Positions 9,098 through 19,179 of a stretch of 64,000 nt of DNA are shown piece after piece. The DNA comes from Corynebacterium lowii (lineage in GTDB: Bacteria; Actinomycetota; Actinomycetes; Mycobacteriales; Mycobacteriaceae). The stretch covers positions 248,001-312,000 of the forward strand of contig NZ_LKEV01000002.1 in assembly GCF_001412085.1 (NCBI RefSeq), given 5' to 3'. The translations under genes were made by a program, and so were the position numbers. A model generated the notes under the pieces. That model was not told the DNA's origin. It worked only from the letters and a program-made list of their open reading frames with translations, and did not search any database. Positions within the stretch are counted from its first letter, which is position 1. Each line of letters opens with the position of its first letter.

Positions 9098-10450
9098 TCA
9101 CCACATCTCGGTGGCCTCCCGCAACCAGCCATAGCGCTCCACCGCCTCGGCGCAGTAGTCCCCCTCATAGGTGCGGGTACCACCCGCTTCCCAACACGGC
9201 GGCGTCGCACCGCCCGCCAATGCCCAGGCGGCCTGGCGCGCGGCCCCCAGGGCCACGTATTCGGCGGGCTCCGGCACCACCACGGGCACCCCGAAGATGG
9301 TGGGCGCGATGGCGCGGATCGCCTCCGAACGCGCCGCGCCGCCAATGAGAAGCAACCTGCGCGTGGGCACACCGGTGGCCTCTTCCAGTGCGACCACCGC
9401 ATCGCGCAGCGAGCAGAGCAACCCCTCCACCACCGCGCGCGCCATATCCTCGCGGCGAGTGGCCGTGGTGATACCTCGGAATACCCCAGTAGCCTGGGGT
9501 CGGTTCGGGGTTCGCTCCCCATCTAGGTAGGGCAGGAGGCTCACGCCTCCGGCACCCGGTTCACCGGCCAGCGCCAGGCGGGAGAGCTCGGCGTGATCCA
9601 CCCCCATCATCGTGGCGGCAAAGTCCATCACCCGCGCCCCGTTGAGGGTGCACACCAGGGGCAGGTAGCGGCCGGTGGCATCGCTAAAGCCCGCCACGAA
9701 TCCGCTGCCATCGCTCACGGCCTGCTCCACCACCGCGCTGGCCACCCCGGAGGTGCCCAGCGAAACGCACACATCACCGGCGGAAAGGTTCAGGCCCAGG
9801 GCGGCGGCCATATTATCCCCGGTACCGGCAGCAGTTGCGGCGCCGCGAGAGGTGCGCGGCGGGTGCCGCAATGCGCGGAAGCGTGACCCGCTTGCCCAGG
9901 TATCGCTCCACCAGTTCCGGCACAAAGGCCCTGGCCTGCGGGGAGTAGTAGCCCGTACCCGAGGCATCGCCGTGGTCCGTGGTGTATTCCCCGCTCCCGC
10001 CACCTAAGTGCCAGGTGAGGTAGTCATGCGGAAGAACCACCGCGCGGGTGCGCTCCGCGTTCTCCGACTCAACCTCCCGCAGCCAGCGCAACTTCGCCCC
10101 GGTAAAGGAGGCCACCATCACGCTTCCGGTTTTCTCCGCGCAGGATTGCGGGCCGCCCAATTCCTCCACCAGGCTGCGGGCCTGGGGCGCGGCGGCGGTG
10201 TCATTCCACAGGATCGCGGGGCGCACGGGCTCCCCCGCGGCGTCGAGAGCCACCATGCCGTGTTGCTGCCCGGCCACCGATACCGCCTCAGCGCGCTCTA
10301 GCAGCCCCTCGGTGGCGCTGCTCAGGGATCCACCTGGGTGCCGGTGGGGTGCTCGGCGCGGCCCTGATCGACCACGCGGCCCGTCTCCGCTTCCACCAGC
10401 AGGGCCTTGCAGGATTGGGTGGAGGAGTCTATACCCAGTACTAACGTCAT
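9098..10450 (-). pseudogene. xylB: Xylulokinase with two frameshifts
   Basis: Reading from ATG 10450, the protein begins [19 protein letters not shown], the FGGY-kinase N-terminus of xylulokinase, but stops in frame near 10323 after GTQVDP. The next frame carries the AGQQHGMVALD motif, then breaks again near 9840. The third frame resumes at AATAAGTGDNMAAALGL and runs to the stop at 9098 with the PYLDGERTPNRP and GGAARSEAI blocks. Both breaks also appear to remove a few codons compared with the family. An intact enzyme would phosphorylate D-xylulose, the product of arabitol oxidation, so the polyol pathway beside it lacks its last step. GAAAGG precedes the start. Confidence 0.85.
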
Positions 10451-10456
10451 TATTCT

Positions 10457-11317
10457 TTACCTTTCTCGCCCAGGGGATTCCGCCTCAACACCACAGGTGG
10501 GGCCGCGGCCAGCACCACAAGCAGGCTCCGGGGCATCCACCACATGCAGCCGCGCCCCGCTTTCCTCCATGCGGGCCAGCGTATCCGGGGCCATGTGGCA
10601 ATCCACCACGATCTCGTCAAAGTCCTCAAAGCGCGCCACAAAATGCACCCCGGCCGCCCCCGCCTTGGAGGAATCACACAGCAATATGGCGCGCTGCCCC
10701 AAACCCACGCAGGCCGTTTTGGTGCGCGCGGCCTCCTCGTCCGGGTGGTAGAGCCCGCCCGCGCGCAGGCTGGTGGTGGATACCAGGGAGACGTCCGCGC
10801 TCAGCCCCGCCATTTGCTCGCACGTGGCGGGGCCCAAAAAGGAATCAGTGGTGGATACGTAGCGCCCGCCCAGACCAATCAGCGGGGTATCCGCCAAGGT
10901 ACGCGAGAGTTCCCCCAACAGGGAGAGCGAGTGCGTCATCACCGCGCCGGGTGCCAAGCCGGGCAAAAAAGGCGCGAGGGCGGCCACGGTGGTGGAATCG
11001 TCGAGGGCCAGCACTTCTCCCTCTTCCAGCAGGCCGACGCTCACCCGGGCCAGGGCGGTTTTCACCTCCGCGTTGGCAACCCGACGCACCGCGACGTCGC
11101 GTTCCGTGAAGGGCTGCCCCACCAGCCGCACCCCGCCGCGCACTCGCTCTACTTTTCCCTCCTCGGCCAGGACGTCGAGATCGCGGTGAATGGTCATGGT
11201 GCTGACCTCGAAGTGCTGGGCCAGGGTGTCCAATCTGGCGGTGCCGGTGCCCGTGGCGACCAAGTGCTCCACGATGGCCGCGCGACGCACCTCCGGGCCT
11301 CCCACGGGTTGTTCCAC
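10457..11317 (-). CDS. atlR: DeoR-family repressor of polyol genes
   Basis: The 286-residue protein has an N-terminal DeoR-type helix-turn-helix at about residues 27-60 (LDTLAQHFEVSTMTIHRDLD) and a DeoR C-terminal sugar-phosphate sensor domain with the DDSTT and CDSSKAG loops. Its position, between xylB and a polyol transporter/mannitol dehydrogenase pair, matches the AtlR (also called MtlR/SucR) arrangement known in Corynebacterium glutamicum, where it represses arabitol and mannitol genes. The GTG start at 11317 has AAAGGAG six bases upstream. The gene ends 6 bases before the xylB start, so both share a transcript. Identification as AtlR rests on context. Confidence 0.85.
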   Translation of the reverse strand: MEQPVGGPEVRRAAIVEHLVATGTGTARLDTLAQHFEVSTMTIHRDLDVLAEEGKVERVRGGVRLVGQPFTERDVAVRRVANAEVKTALARVSVGLLEEGEVLALDDSTTVAALAPFLPGLAPGAVMTHSLSLLGELSRTLADTPLIGLGGRYVSTTDSFLGPATCEQMAGLSADVSLVSTTSLRAGGLYHPDEEAARTKTACVGLGQRAILLCDSSKAGAAGVHFVARFEDFDEIVVDCHMAPDTLARMEESGARLHVVDAPEPACGAGRGPTCGVEAESPGRER

Positions 11318-11396
11318 GGCGGCTCCTTTCTCCGTCTTTTCATTCGATTAAAGCAGGTCACACGCTTGCAGGAAAGGTGACCGCAAAGAAAAATCA

Positions 11397-11409
11397 CATT
11401 TTATAACAT
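11397..11409 (-). promoter_or_regulatory. Operator-like motif, copy 1 (atlR side)
   Basis: On the minus strand this reads ATGTTATAAAATG. It matches copy 2 at 11 of 13 positions and overlaps a TATAAA that could be the atlR -10 box, so binding would repress atlR. Binding by AtlR is inferred. Confidence 0.5.
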
Positions 11410-11416
11410 CAAAGTG

Positions 11417-11444
11417 TTGACTTTTGTGGGATTCATGTTAGAAC
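11417..11444 (+). promoter_or_regulatory. Candidate rbtT-mtlD promoter
   Basis: TTGACT (11417-11422) and TAGAAC (11439-11444) are separated by 16 bases and lie about 40 bases before the rbtT start. The -10 element sits inside operator-like copy 2, which suits repression by promoter occlusion. Confidence 0.5.
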
Positions 11445-11447
11445 ATG
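11435..11447 (+). promoter_or_regulatory. Operator-like motif, copy 2 (rbtT side)
   Basis: ATGTTAGAACATG is close to a perfect inverted repeat (ATGTT/AACAT) and lies in opposite orientation to copy 1, 25 bases away. It is the best candidate binding site for the DeoR-type regulator encoded next door. Confidence 0.55.
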
Positions 11448-11484
11448 ACACAAAGGTAATCCACCTCACGAAAGGTGCCACGGA

Positions 11485-12813
11485 ATGACGCATTCCCCCA
11501 CCCTCGCCCCGCCGGGGCTCATCGAACGCCTCGGCATACCCCGCCCCCTCATCTGGGGTTTCGTGGGCCTGACCATCTTCATGATCGGTGACGGCGTGGA
11601 GACGAATATCCTGGAGCGCTTCCTCCACGATGAACACGGCTTCAGCGTAAGCCGAGCGGCCACCCTCGTCACGGTCTATGGCGTGGCGGTGGCCATCGCT
11701 GCCTTCTTTGCCGCCGCGCTTTCCGACCTCTGGGGTCCGCGCAAGGTGATGATCTTCGGCGCGATCATCTGGGTGGTCTTTCAACTGGGCTTCCTCACCC
11801 TGGCACTGACCACCAATAACACCTTCCTCATCTTCCTCTTCTACGGGCTACGCGGCTTTGGCTATCCCCTCTTCGCTTACGCCTTCCTGGTGTGGATCAC
11901 CGCGACGGCCCCGGCCACCCAGCTCGCCAGCGGCGTCGGCTGGTTCTACGTGGCTTTCTCCGCGGGCCTGCCCACCCTGGGCGCGCTCACCGCCACCATC
12001 TCCATGAGCCAGTTCCACTTAAGCGCCTACCAAACCCTGTGGGTTTCCCTGGTTCTCGTGATCGTCGGCTCCATCGTGGTATTCGTGGGCGTTAAGGAGC
12101 AGCGCGGGCGCGCCCCGCTGGTGGAAAATGCTTCCGACGTCGGGGCCACCCTGGCCCGCGGTTTCCGCCTTCTCGGCCGCGACCGTCGCGCGCGCTTCGT
12201 GGCCTATATCCGCACCATCAACTCCATGCCCACCTACGCGATGGCGGTGTTCTTCCCCGCCTACTTCCAGGACAATCTCGATTGGCCCCGTTCCTGGTTC
12301 CTCATTCTCACCGCCGTGATTTACGCAGTGAACCTCCCCTTCAATCCCTTCTACGGGCGGGTGGGTGATCGCTTCGGCTGGTGGCAAACCATGATCTGGG
12401 CGGGGCCGGTTTCCTGCTTCATCACCCTGGGCCTGGTGTACTTCACCCCGCAGCTGGCCCTTGGCGCGGGGCTAAGCGATCACACCGCCTTCGGCCTCAC
12501 CCTGGGCGCGGGCGCGCTCTTCGGCATCGCCCTGGCCGGTTATGTGCCGCTCTCCCCCATTGCCCATGCCCTCGATCCCGAGCACCCCGGCGCGGCCATG
12601 TCCGCCTATAACCTCGGCATCGGCGGGGCGGTGGCGATGGGCCCTCTGCTCGTGGCCGTGCTCCACCCCTTCATCGGGGCCACCGGCCTTATTCTCGTGC
12701 TCATGGGGCTCTTCGTCCTCGCGGGCTTCATGTGCCTGGCCTTCAAGGGCCTGCAACCCGGCTTCGATGGCCGCCCCACCACTATCTCAAGGAGAAAATC
12801 ATGCCCCACCTGA
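11485..12813 (+). CDS. rbtT: MFS polyol transporter (RbtT-like)
   Basis: The 442-residue protein has about twelve membrane segments and the MFS loop between helices 2 and 3 (SDLWGPRKVMIFG) plus a second copy (YGRVGDRFGWW) between helices 8 and 9. In C. glutamicum the equivalent gene beside mtlD is called rbtT and is associated with polyol uptake. AAAGG precedes the ATG. Its last 13 bases overlap the start of mtlD, so the two are translationally linked. The substrate is likely arabitol, mannitol or ribitol; sequence alone cannot tell which. The gene is intact, unlike xylB. Confidence 0.85.
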   Translation: MTHSPTLAPPGLIERLGIPRPLIWGFVGLTIFMIGDGVETNILERFLHDEHGFSVSRAATLVTVYGVAVAIAAFFAAALSDLWGPRKVMIFGAIIWVVFQLGFLTLALTTNNTFLIFLFYGLRGFGYPLFAYAFLVWITATAPATQLASGVGWFYVAFSAGLPTLGALTATISMSQFHLSAYQTLWVSLVLVIVGSIVVFVGVKEQRGRAPLVENASDVGATLARGFRLLGRDRRARFVAYIRTINSMPTYAMAVFFPAYFQDNLDWPRSWFLILTAVIYAVNLPFNPFYGRVGDRFGWWQTMIWAGPVSCFITLGLVYFTPQLALGAGLSDHTAFGLTLGAGALFGIALAGYVPLSPIAHALDPEHPGAAMSAYNLGIGGAVAMGPLLVAVLHPFIGATGLILVLMGLFVLAGFMCLAFKGLQPGFDGRPTTISRRKSCPT

Positions 12814-14264
12814 GTACTTCCCTCCTCGAATCCCTTTCTGACCAGGTTGCTGTGCCCACCTATGACCGCTCAGCCATCACCCCCGGCATCGTCCACTTCG
12901 GCGTGGGCGGCTTCCACCGCGCCCACCAGGCCCGCTACCTCGACGAGCTGATGAACGCCGGCAAGGCCCTGGACTTCGGCATCGTGGGCATGGGCGTCAT
13001 GCCCTCCGACGCCCACATGCGCGACGCCCTGGCCAGCCAGGATTACCTCTACACCCTCGTGGAAAAGGCCCCCGATGGTGGGCAGAGCGCCCGCGTTATC
13101 GGTTCCATCATCGACTACGTTTTTGCTCCCGACGACCCCCGCGCCGCCGTGGCCCGCCTCGTCGATCCGGCTATTCGGCTCGTCTCCCTCACCGTCACCG
13201 AGGGCGGCTACGACCTAGAGGCCAACCCCTACGTGGCCTCCGATATAGAGGCTCTGCGCGAGGAACGCTGGGAGAATCTACGCACCTTCTTTGGACTCAT
13301 CACCGCCGCCCTCATCGCGCGCCGCCGCTCTGAGCAGAGGCCTTTTACCGTTATGAGCTGCGATAATATCCAGGGCAACGGGGATATGGCCCGCGAGATG
13401 TTCCTGCGCTTTGCCGCTGACATCTCACCCGATCTGGCCGCCTGGATTGGCGAGCACGTGCCCTTCCCGAACTCGATGGTGGATCGCATTACCCCGGAGA
13501 CCACCGAGGCCGACCGCGAGGAGGTGGCCTCCCGCTACAGCTATACCGATGCCTGGCCAGTGGTATGCGAGGACTTCACCCAATGGGTGCTGGAAGATTC
13601 CTTCGTAGACGGCCGCCCCGCCTACGAGGAGGCCGGGGTGCAGGTGGTAGAGGACGTGGTGCCCTTCGAGCTGATGAAGCTGCGCCTGCTCAACGCCTCC
13701 CACCAGGGCCTGTGCTACTTCGGCTACCTCGCGGGTCACCGCCTGGTGCACGACGTGGTACATGATGAGCGCTTTGCTCGCTTCCTGCTGGCCTATATGG
13801 AACAAGAGGCCACCCCCTCGCTGCGCCCGCTGCCCGGCGTGGACCTCGACGCCTACCGCCACCGGCTCATTGACCGCTTCGGCAACGCCGCCGTGAAAGA
13901 TACGGTGGCTCGCCTGTGCGCGGAGTCCTCCGATCGCATCCCCAAGTGGCTGCTCCCGGTAATTCGGGAGAATATCGCCGCAGGCCGCCCCGTGGCACTC
14001 AGCGCCGCCATCGTGGCCAGCTGGGCGCGGTACGCGGAGGGCGTCGATGAGCAGGGCCAGCCGATTACCGTGGTGGACCGCCTGGCCGAGCCCCTGGGCG
14101 AGCACGCCTCCCGCAACCGGGAGGATTCCCTGGCCTTCCTGCGCTACCGCGAGGTCTTTGGCGATCTCATCGAGGAATCCGCCTTCACCGAACCCTACGT
14201 GGCGGCACTGAACTCCCTGCACGAGCGCGGGGCTCTGGCCACCGTGGAGGGGCTTATCTCCTAG
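12801..14264 (+). CDS. mtlD: Mannitol 2-dehydrogenase (long-chain polyol dehydrogenase)
   Basis: The 487-residue enzyme oxidises mannitol to fructose and, in this family, D-arabitol to D-xylulose, with NAD. The nucleotide-binding start GVGGFHRAHQARYLDEL is clear. The catalytic signature KLRLLNASH places Lys293, Asn298 and His301, the Lys-Asn-His set of polyol-specific long-chain dehydrogenases. CDNIQGNG and FPNSMVDRITP are further family motifs. AAGGAG lies 8 bases before the ATG at 12801, inside the end of rbtT. It ends 4 bases into the convergent flavoprotein gene. With xylB broken, fructose rather than xylulose metabolism is the likely usable output. Confidence 0.93.
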   Translation: MPHLSTSLLESLSDQVAVPTYDRSAITPGIVHFGVGGFHRAHQARYLDELMNAGKALDFGIVGMGVMPSDAHMRDALASQDYLYTLVEKAPDGGQSARVIGSIIDYVFAPDDPRAAVARLVDPAIRLVSLTVTEGGYDLEANPYVASDIEALREERWENLRTFFGLITAALIARRRSEQRPFTVMSCDNIQGNGDMAREMFLRFAADISPDLAAWIGEHVPFPNSMVDRITPETTEADREEVASRYSYTDAWPVVCEDFTQWVLEDSFVDGRPAYEEAGVQVVEDVVPFELMKLRLLNASHQGLCYFGYLAGHRLVHDVVHDERFARFLLAYMEQEATPSLRPLPGVDLDAYRHRLIDRFGNAAVKDTVARLCAESSDRIPKWLLPVIRENIAAGRPVALSAAIVASWARYAEGVDEQGQPITVVDRLAEPLGEHASRNREDSLAFLRYREVFGDLIEESAFTEPYVAALNSLHERGALATVEGLIS

Positions 14265-15649
14265 CCCAACAGCGCGTTAAATACCTCGGAACTACTGGGA
14301 TGGGTGTAGATCCCCTCCCCTAGTTCTGTGGCGCTTATACCGTGGCGCATGGCCAGGGCCACGGCGTTTATCAATTCCTGGGAGTCCACGCAGTAGAGGG
14401 TGGCCCCTAAAATCTCATCAGTCTGAGCGTCTATCAGGAACTTCGCCCGCCCCTGGGGCTGGCCCAAAATCTTCGGGCGCGGCACAATCGCCATATCCTT
14501 AATATCCTGCGCCTTGACGCTCAGTGCGTGCCCGCGACTCTCGCACTCCTTACGGGCCTCCTCCTCTCCCAGGCCGATCTGGGAAAGCGGCGGTTCCAGG
14601 AAGGTAGTGGTGGGATAGATTCTTCCCTCGGTGCTGCGGGTGCCGTCTCCCCAGCGGTGATTCAGAATCACCCGGTGATCGTCATAGGAGATATAGGTGA
14701 ACTGCGGGCCGCCGTTCGCATCTCCCGCCGCATACACGCCGGGAACGCTGGTGCGCAGGTACTCGTCCACCTCGATGGCTCCGCGCTCAGTGGTCGTAAT
14801 CCAGGCGACCTCCAAGCCCAAATCCGAGGTGGCCGGGCGACGGCCCAGGGCCACCAGGGCATAATCGGCCTCTACCTCGCCTTCCCCGTAGATCACGCTC
14901 ACGCTCTGCTCCCCGGCGCGGAACTCCTGGGCCCGTGCCCCGCTCATAATCGTGATGCCCAAGGACTCTAGATCGGCGCGCACGGCCTCGGCAATATCGC
15001 GGTCAAAGCGAGGGAGGAAGGTGCCCGCCCCATCGAGCACCGTCACCCGCGTGCCGAACTGTGCAAACATCGTGGCAAACTCCAAGCCAATCGGCCCGCC
15101 ACCCACAATCACCAGGTGCTCTGGGTACTGCGGCAGGTGCTGCACGGCGGTGGAGTCCACCACCCGCTCGCCCTCGATGCCCGGCAGCGGTGGGAGCACC
15201 GGCACCGCTCCGGTGTTGATGATGATGGTCTCCGCCGTGATGCGCAGAGTCTCATCTCCGCCGGTCACCTCCACGGTGTGCGGCCCGGTAAAGCGCGCCC
15301 GCCCGTCAATCACCATCACGTGATTGCCCAGGGCCATCTTCTTATTGGCGGCGTTGAGGGTGGCAATGGAGGAATCGCGGTGCTCCTGAGCCTGGGCAAA
15401 GGCCGCCGCGTGCTCCTGCTGCACCTGCTTACCCTGCTGCGCCTGCGAACCGCCGAGGTGGTGGCGGTGGGCGTCGGTCAGCAGAGTCTTGGTGGGCAAG
15501 CAGCCGATATTGATGCAGGTGCCGCCGTACATCACCGGGGACTGTTCCACGATGGCCGCGCGGTCGCCCGCCTGGCCGCGCTTCATGGCGATGGTCTTTC
15601 CGGCCTTGCCAAAGCCGAGGATCAGAACGTCCAATTCGAGGGTATTCAT
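14261..15649 (-). CDS. RclA-like pyridine nucleotide-disulphide oxidoreductase
   Basis: The 462-residue flavoprotein has an N-terminal FAD-binding motif (ILGFGKAGKT), the redox-active disulphide motif GGTCINIGCLPTK with Cys45 and Cys50, an NAD(P)-binding motif (IVGGGPIGLEFA) and the C-terminal THPSSSE with His450 and Glu455, the acid-base pair of this family. The segment after the disulphide (KTLLTDAHRHH) is closer to RclA-type enzymes (reactive chlorine response, copper reduction) than to lipoamide dehydrogenase, mycothione reductase or mercuric reductase, so I call it RclA-like. It stands alone, ending convergently with mtlD. Confidence 0.85.
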   Translation of the reverse strand: MNTLELDVLILGFGKAGKTIAMKRGQAGDRAAIVEQSPVMYGGTCINIGCLPTKTLLTDAHRHHLGGSQAQQGKQVQQEHAAAFAQAQEHRDSSIATLNAANKKMALGNHVMVIDGRARFTGPHTVEVTGGDETLRITAETIIINTGAVPVLPPLPGIEGERVVDSTAVQHLPQYPEHLVIVGGGPIGLEFATMFAQFGTRVTVLDGAGTFLPRFDRDIAEAVRADLESLGITIMSGARAQEFRAGEQSVSVIYGEGEVEADYALVALGRRPATSDLGLEVAWITTTERGAIEVDEYLRTSVPGVYAAGDANGGPQFTYISYDDHRVILNHRWGDGTRSTEGRIYPTTTFLEPPLSQIGLGEEEARKECESRGHALSVKAQDIKDMAIVPRPKILGQPQGRAKFLIDAQTDEILGATLYCVDSQELINAVALAMRHGISATELGEGIYTHPSSSEVFNALLG

Positions 15650-15704
15650 ACCCTGTATGATTCCACGGCGGCGATTTTTATTCCCGCCTCGAGCGGGGCA
15701 ACGA

Positions 15705-18700
15705 TTAGGCCTTCGCCACCGTCGCCCGCACCCCGCTCAGCACCTCGTGCGCACCCTCGGCAGCCTCACCACCAGCCAGCACCTCCAGGGAGGTAGCCAG
15801 CACCTCGCCGGCGATGAGCTCGCGGTGGCGCTGCGCCCACTCCTCCTTCTCGGCGGACACGAAGAGCCGCACCTCAATGCGATCGGAAACCTCCAGGTCC
15901 TCGGCCTTGCGGGCGTCCTGAAGTCCGCGGATCACGTCGGCAGCCCAGCCCTCGGCCTCTAGTTCCTCCGTCACGGTCATGTCCAGGGAAACCAGACCAC
16001 CCAGGCCCTCGATCTGCGCGGTGGATTCCGGGTTCGCCGCTACCAGACGCTCGGTGTACTCGCCCGGTTCCAGGGTGATGCCATCGGCCACCACCTGCTC
16101 GCCTGCGCGCTCGTAATTCCCGGCCTTCACGGCCTTAATCACCCGCTGGACGTCGCGGCCCAGGCGCGGGCCCGCCACCTTAGCGTTCACCACTACCTCG
16201 AAGCGGCCTACCGCGTCCACGTCATCGCTGAGGATCACGTTCTTCACGTTCACCTCATCGCGGATAATCGCGCTGAACGGTTCCAGGGCCGCCGAGTCCG
16301 ACATCGCCACGGTGAGCGCGGGCAGCGGCAAACGGTTGCGCAGCTTATTGGCCTTGCGTACCGACGACGCCGCCGAGCATACCCCGCGCACCGCGTCCAT
16401 CGCGGCCACGAGATCGGGGTCCGCCGGGAAGTCCTCGGCCTTGGGGTAATCGGTGAGGTGCACCGAGCGGCCTCCGGTGAGCCCGCGCCAAATCACCTCG
16501 CTGATATAGGGCAGCAGGGGCGCGGCCACGCGGGTCAGCGTTTCCAGCACCGTGTAGAGGGTGTTGAAGGCCTCCGGGTGGGCGGCGTCGCCAGCCCAGA
16601 AGCGCTCGCGGGAACGGCGCACATACCAGTTGGTGAGCGCGTCGCAGAACCAGCGCACCTGATCGCAGGCGGAGGCGATATTGGTGGCGTCCAGGGCTTC
16701 GCCCACCCCGGCCACCAGATCGTGCAGCTTGGCCAGGATGTAGCGGTCCAGCACGTCGGTGGAGTCCACCGACCACTGCGCGGACTTGGCGGAATAAAGT
16801 TGCAGGAAGGAATAGGCATTCCACATCGGCAGCAGCGCCTGGCGCACGCCCTCGCGGATACCCTTCTCCGTGACGATGAGGTTGCCGCCGCGCAGAATCG
16901 GGGAACTCATGAGGAACCAGCGCATAGCGTCCGAACCATCGCGCTCAAAAACCTCATTAACGTTGGGATAATTGCCCTTGGACTTGGACATTTTCAGCCC
17001 ATCGTCGCCCAGCACGATGCCGTGGGCCACCACCTTCTTAAAGGCTGGGCGGTCAAAGAGCCCCGTGGAGAGCACGTGGAGGAGGTAGAACCAGCCGCGG
17101 GTTTGGCCGATGTACTCCACGATGAAGTCCGCCGGGGCGTGGGACTCGAACCACTCCTTGTTCTCAAAGGGGTAGTGGAACTGGGCAAAGGGCATGGAGC
17201 CGGAATCAAACCACACGTCCAACACGTCGGGCACACGCCGCATGGTGGACTGCCCGGTGGGATCGTCCGGGTTGGGGCGGGTGAGTTCGTCGATATAGGG
17301 GCGATGCAGGGAGGTGGGGCGCACACCGAAGTCCCGCTCTAACTCATCGAGCGAACCGTAGACGTCTACGCGCGGGTACTCATCGTTATCCGATACCCAC
17401 ACCGGAATGGGCGAACCCCAGTAGCGCGAGCGCGAGATATTCCAATCGCGTGCCCCCTCTAGCCACTTGCCAAACTGGCCATCGCGCACGTGCTCGGGCA
17501 TCCACTCGATGCCCTCGTGGTTAAGTTCCACCATGCGCTCGCGGATCTTGGTCACGGCCACGAACCAGCTGGGCAGGGCCATGTAGATCAGCGGCTCGCC
17601 GGAGCGCCAGGAGTGCGGGTAGGAGTGCACGATGGTCTGGTGGCGCAACACGCGGCCAGTGGCCTTGAGGTCCTTGATGATGTTCTTGTTGGCGTCAAAG
17701 ACCAGCTGCCCCTCGTACTCGGGCACCAGGGAGGTGAACTTGCCGTCCATGTCCACCGGAATCACCATCGGAATATTCTCCGCCTGGCAGGTATTCATAT
17801 CGTCCTCACCAAAGGCCGGGGCCTGGTGGACGATGCCGGTGCCATCCTCGGTGGTCACGTAGTCCGCGCCGAGAATCCTAAAGCCGCCCTCGGCAGCCTT
17901 CTCGGCAAAGTGCTCAAAGATCGGCTTGTAGGTCAGCCCCACTAGTTGCGCGCCGGTGAAGGTGCCCAGCACCTCGGCGTCCTCGCCCAGTTCCTTGGCG
18001 TAGGCCCCGCGCAGGCCGTCGGCAAGCAAAAGCGTGGCTCCGGCGAAGCCCTCGGCTCCCTGCTCCCCCACCTTGACCAACGCATAGTCCACGGTGGGGT
18101 TCACGGCGAGCGCCATGTTCGAGGGCAGGGTCCAGGGGGTCGTCGTCCAGGCGATCGCGGCGGCATCGCGCAGCTCGGGATGCGCGGCCAGGGTGCGCTC
18201 GGCCTCGGTGCCCGCCGTGGCTCCCGTGATCGGCATGGTCACGGTCAGGGTGGGGTCCTGGCGCTCCTTATAGGAATCGTCCAGGCGCGTCTCCTGGTTG
18301 GAGAGCGGGGTGTGCTCCGCCCAGGAATAGGGCAGCACGCGGAAGCCCTGGTAGATCAGGCCCTTATCGTAGAGCTGCTTGAAAGCCCAGATCACGGATT
18401 CCATGTAATCCAGGTCCATCGTCTTGTAGCCGTTATCAAAGTCCACCCAGCGGGCCTGGCGGGTCACGTACTCCTTCCATTCCTCGGTGTAGCGCAGCAC
18501 CGAGGAGGCGCAGTACTCGTTGAACTTGGCCAGACCCATCGCCTCGATCTCGCCCTTATCCTTGATACCCAGCTGCTTTTCCGCCTCTAACTCGGCGGGC
18601 AGGCCGTGGGTATCCCAGCCGAAAACGCGGGGCACGTGGTAGCCGCGCATGGTCTTAAAGCGCGGAACAATATCCTTCACGTAGCCGGTGAGCAGGTGGC

Positions 18701-18929
18701 CGTAATGCGGCAGGCCATTGGCAAAAGGCGGCCCATCATAAAATACGTACTCCGGGTTTCCCTTGCGGGCGTCCAGGGAGGCCTGGAAGGTATCGTCCGC
18801 CTGCCAGGCGGCGAGCACCTGCTGCTCCATATCGGGGAATCGCGTGGAGCCCCCCGTGAGATCCACCTTGGGGTACACCGACCCCACGTTGTTCTGCTCG
18901 CTATCGCGGTTTTCCAGCGTTGCGGCCAT
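15705..18929 (-). CDS. ileS: Isoleucyl-tRNA synthetase
   Basis: The 1074-residue class I synthetase charges tRNA-Ile. Its HIGH motif is PHYGH (residues 75-78 HYGH) and its KMSKS motif is at residues 646-650. The CP1 editing domain lies between them. The HYGH form and the length over 1000 residues fit the eukaryote-like IleRS type found in actinobacteria, a type that in other bacteria is linked to mupirocin resistance; whether this one is resistant is not shown. GGAGCAGG precedes the ATG. The leader carries a T-box riboswitch, so expression should rise when uncharged tRNA-Ile accumulates. Confidence 0.97.
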   Translation of the reverse strand: MAATLENRDSEQNNVGSVYPKVDLTGGSTRFPDMEQQVLAAWQADDTFQASLDARKGNPEYVFYDGPPFANGLPHYGHLLTGYVKDIVPRFKTMRGYHVPRVFGWDTHGLPAELEAEKQLGIKDKGEIEAMGLAKFNEYCASSVLRYTEEWKEYVTRQARWVDFDNGYKTMDLDYMESVIWAFKQLYDKGLIYQGFRVLPYSWAEHTPLSNQETRLDDSYKERQDPTLTVTMPITGATAGTEAERTLAAHPELRDAAAIAWTTTPWTLPSNMALAVNPTVDYALVKVGEQGAEGFAGATLLLADGLRGAYAKELGEDAEVLGTFTGAQLVGLTYKPIFEHFAEKAAEGGFRILGADYVTTEDGTGIVHQAPAFGEDDMNTCQAENIPMVIPVDMDGKFTSLVPEYEGQLVFDANKNIIKDLKATGRVLRHQTIVHSYPHSWRSGEPLIYMALPSWFVAVTKIRERMVELNHEGIEWMPEHVRDGQFGKWLEGARDWNISRSRYWGSPIPVWVSDNDEYPRVDVYGSLDELERDFGVRPTSLHRPYIDELTRPNPDDPTGQSTMRRVPDVLDVWFDSGSMPFAQFHYPFENKEWFESHAPADFIVEYIGQTRGWFYLLHVLSTGLFDRPAFKKVVAHGIVLGDDGLKMSKSKGNYPNVNEVFERDGSDAMRWFLMSSPILRGGNLIVTEKGIREGVRQALLPMWNAYSFLQLYSAKSAQWSVDSTDVLDRYILAKLHDLVAGVGEALDATNIASACDQVRWFCDALTNWYVRRSRERFWAGDAAHPEAFNTLYTVLETLTRVAAPLLPYISEVIWRGLTGGRSVHLTDYPKAEDFPADPDLVAAMDAVRGVCSAASSVRKANKLRNRLPLPALTVAMSDSAALEPFSAIIRDEVNVKNVILSDDVDAVGRFEVVVNAKVAGPRLGRDVQRVIKAVKAGNYERAGEQVVADGITLEPGEYTERLVAANPESTAQIEGLGGLVSLDMTVTEELEAEGWAADVIRGLQDARKAEDLEVSDRIEVRLFVSAEKEEWAQRHRELIAGEVLATSLEVLAGGEAAEGAHEVLSGVRATVAKA

Positions 18930-18944
18930 CGTCCTGCTCCTTCA

Positions 18945-19165
18945 CTCACATCAGTTCGTCGGTGCAGGGACGCAGCCGAAACCGCGCGGTACCACCCTGC
19001 TTGCCGCGCTTATCGACGCCCACGCGGCCGCTTCATTGCATGTAGTGAAGGCAGTAACGGGCCTTAGCCGTTCGGTTCTACTGAGCCGCCGTGTCTAGAG
19101 GTATCTAGGGCACCGCCGCCGTTCTTCCGAATACTCCCCGGTGATGGCCGGATCAACGCATATGC
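18945..19165 (-). ncRNA. T-box riboswitch of ileS (Ile specifier)
   Basis: The T-box sequence AGGGTGGTACCGCG is exact on the minus strand at 18998-18985. Upstream, the stem I region reads GATCCGGCCATCACCGGGGAG-like sequence (minus strand about 19155-19135), with the isoleucine specifier ATC at 19145-19143. This is the short-stem-I form known before actinobacterial ileS genes, which usually regulate translation by hiding the ribosome-binding site rather than by termination. No U-rich terminator was seen after the T-box, consistent with the translational form. Confidence 0.92.
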
Positions 19166-19179
19166 CCCACAGTATAGCG

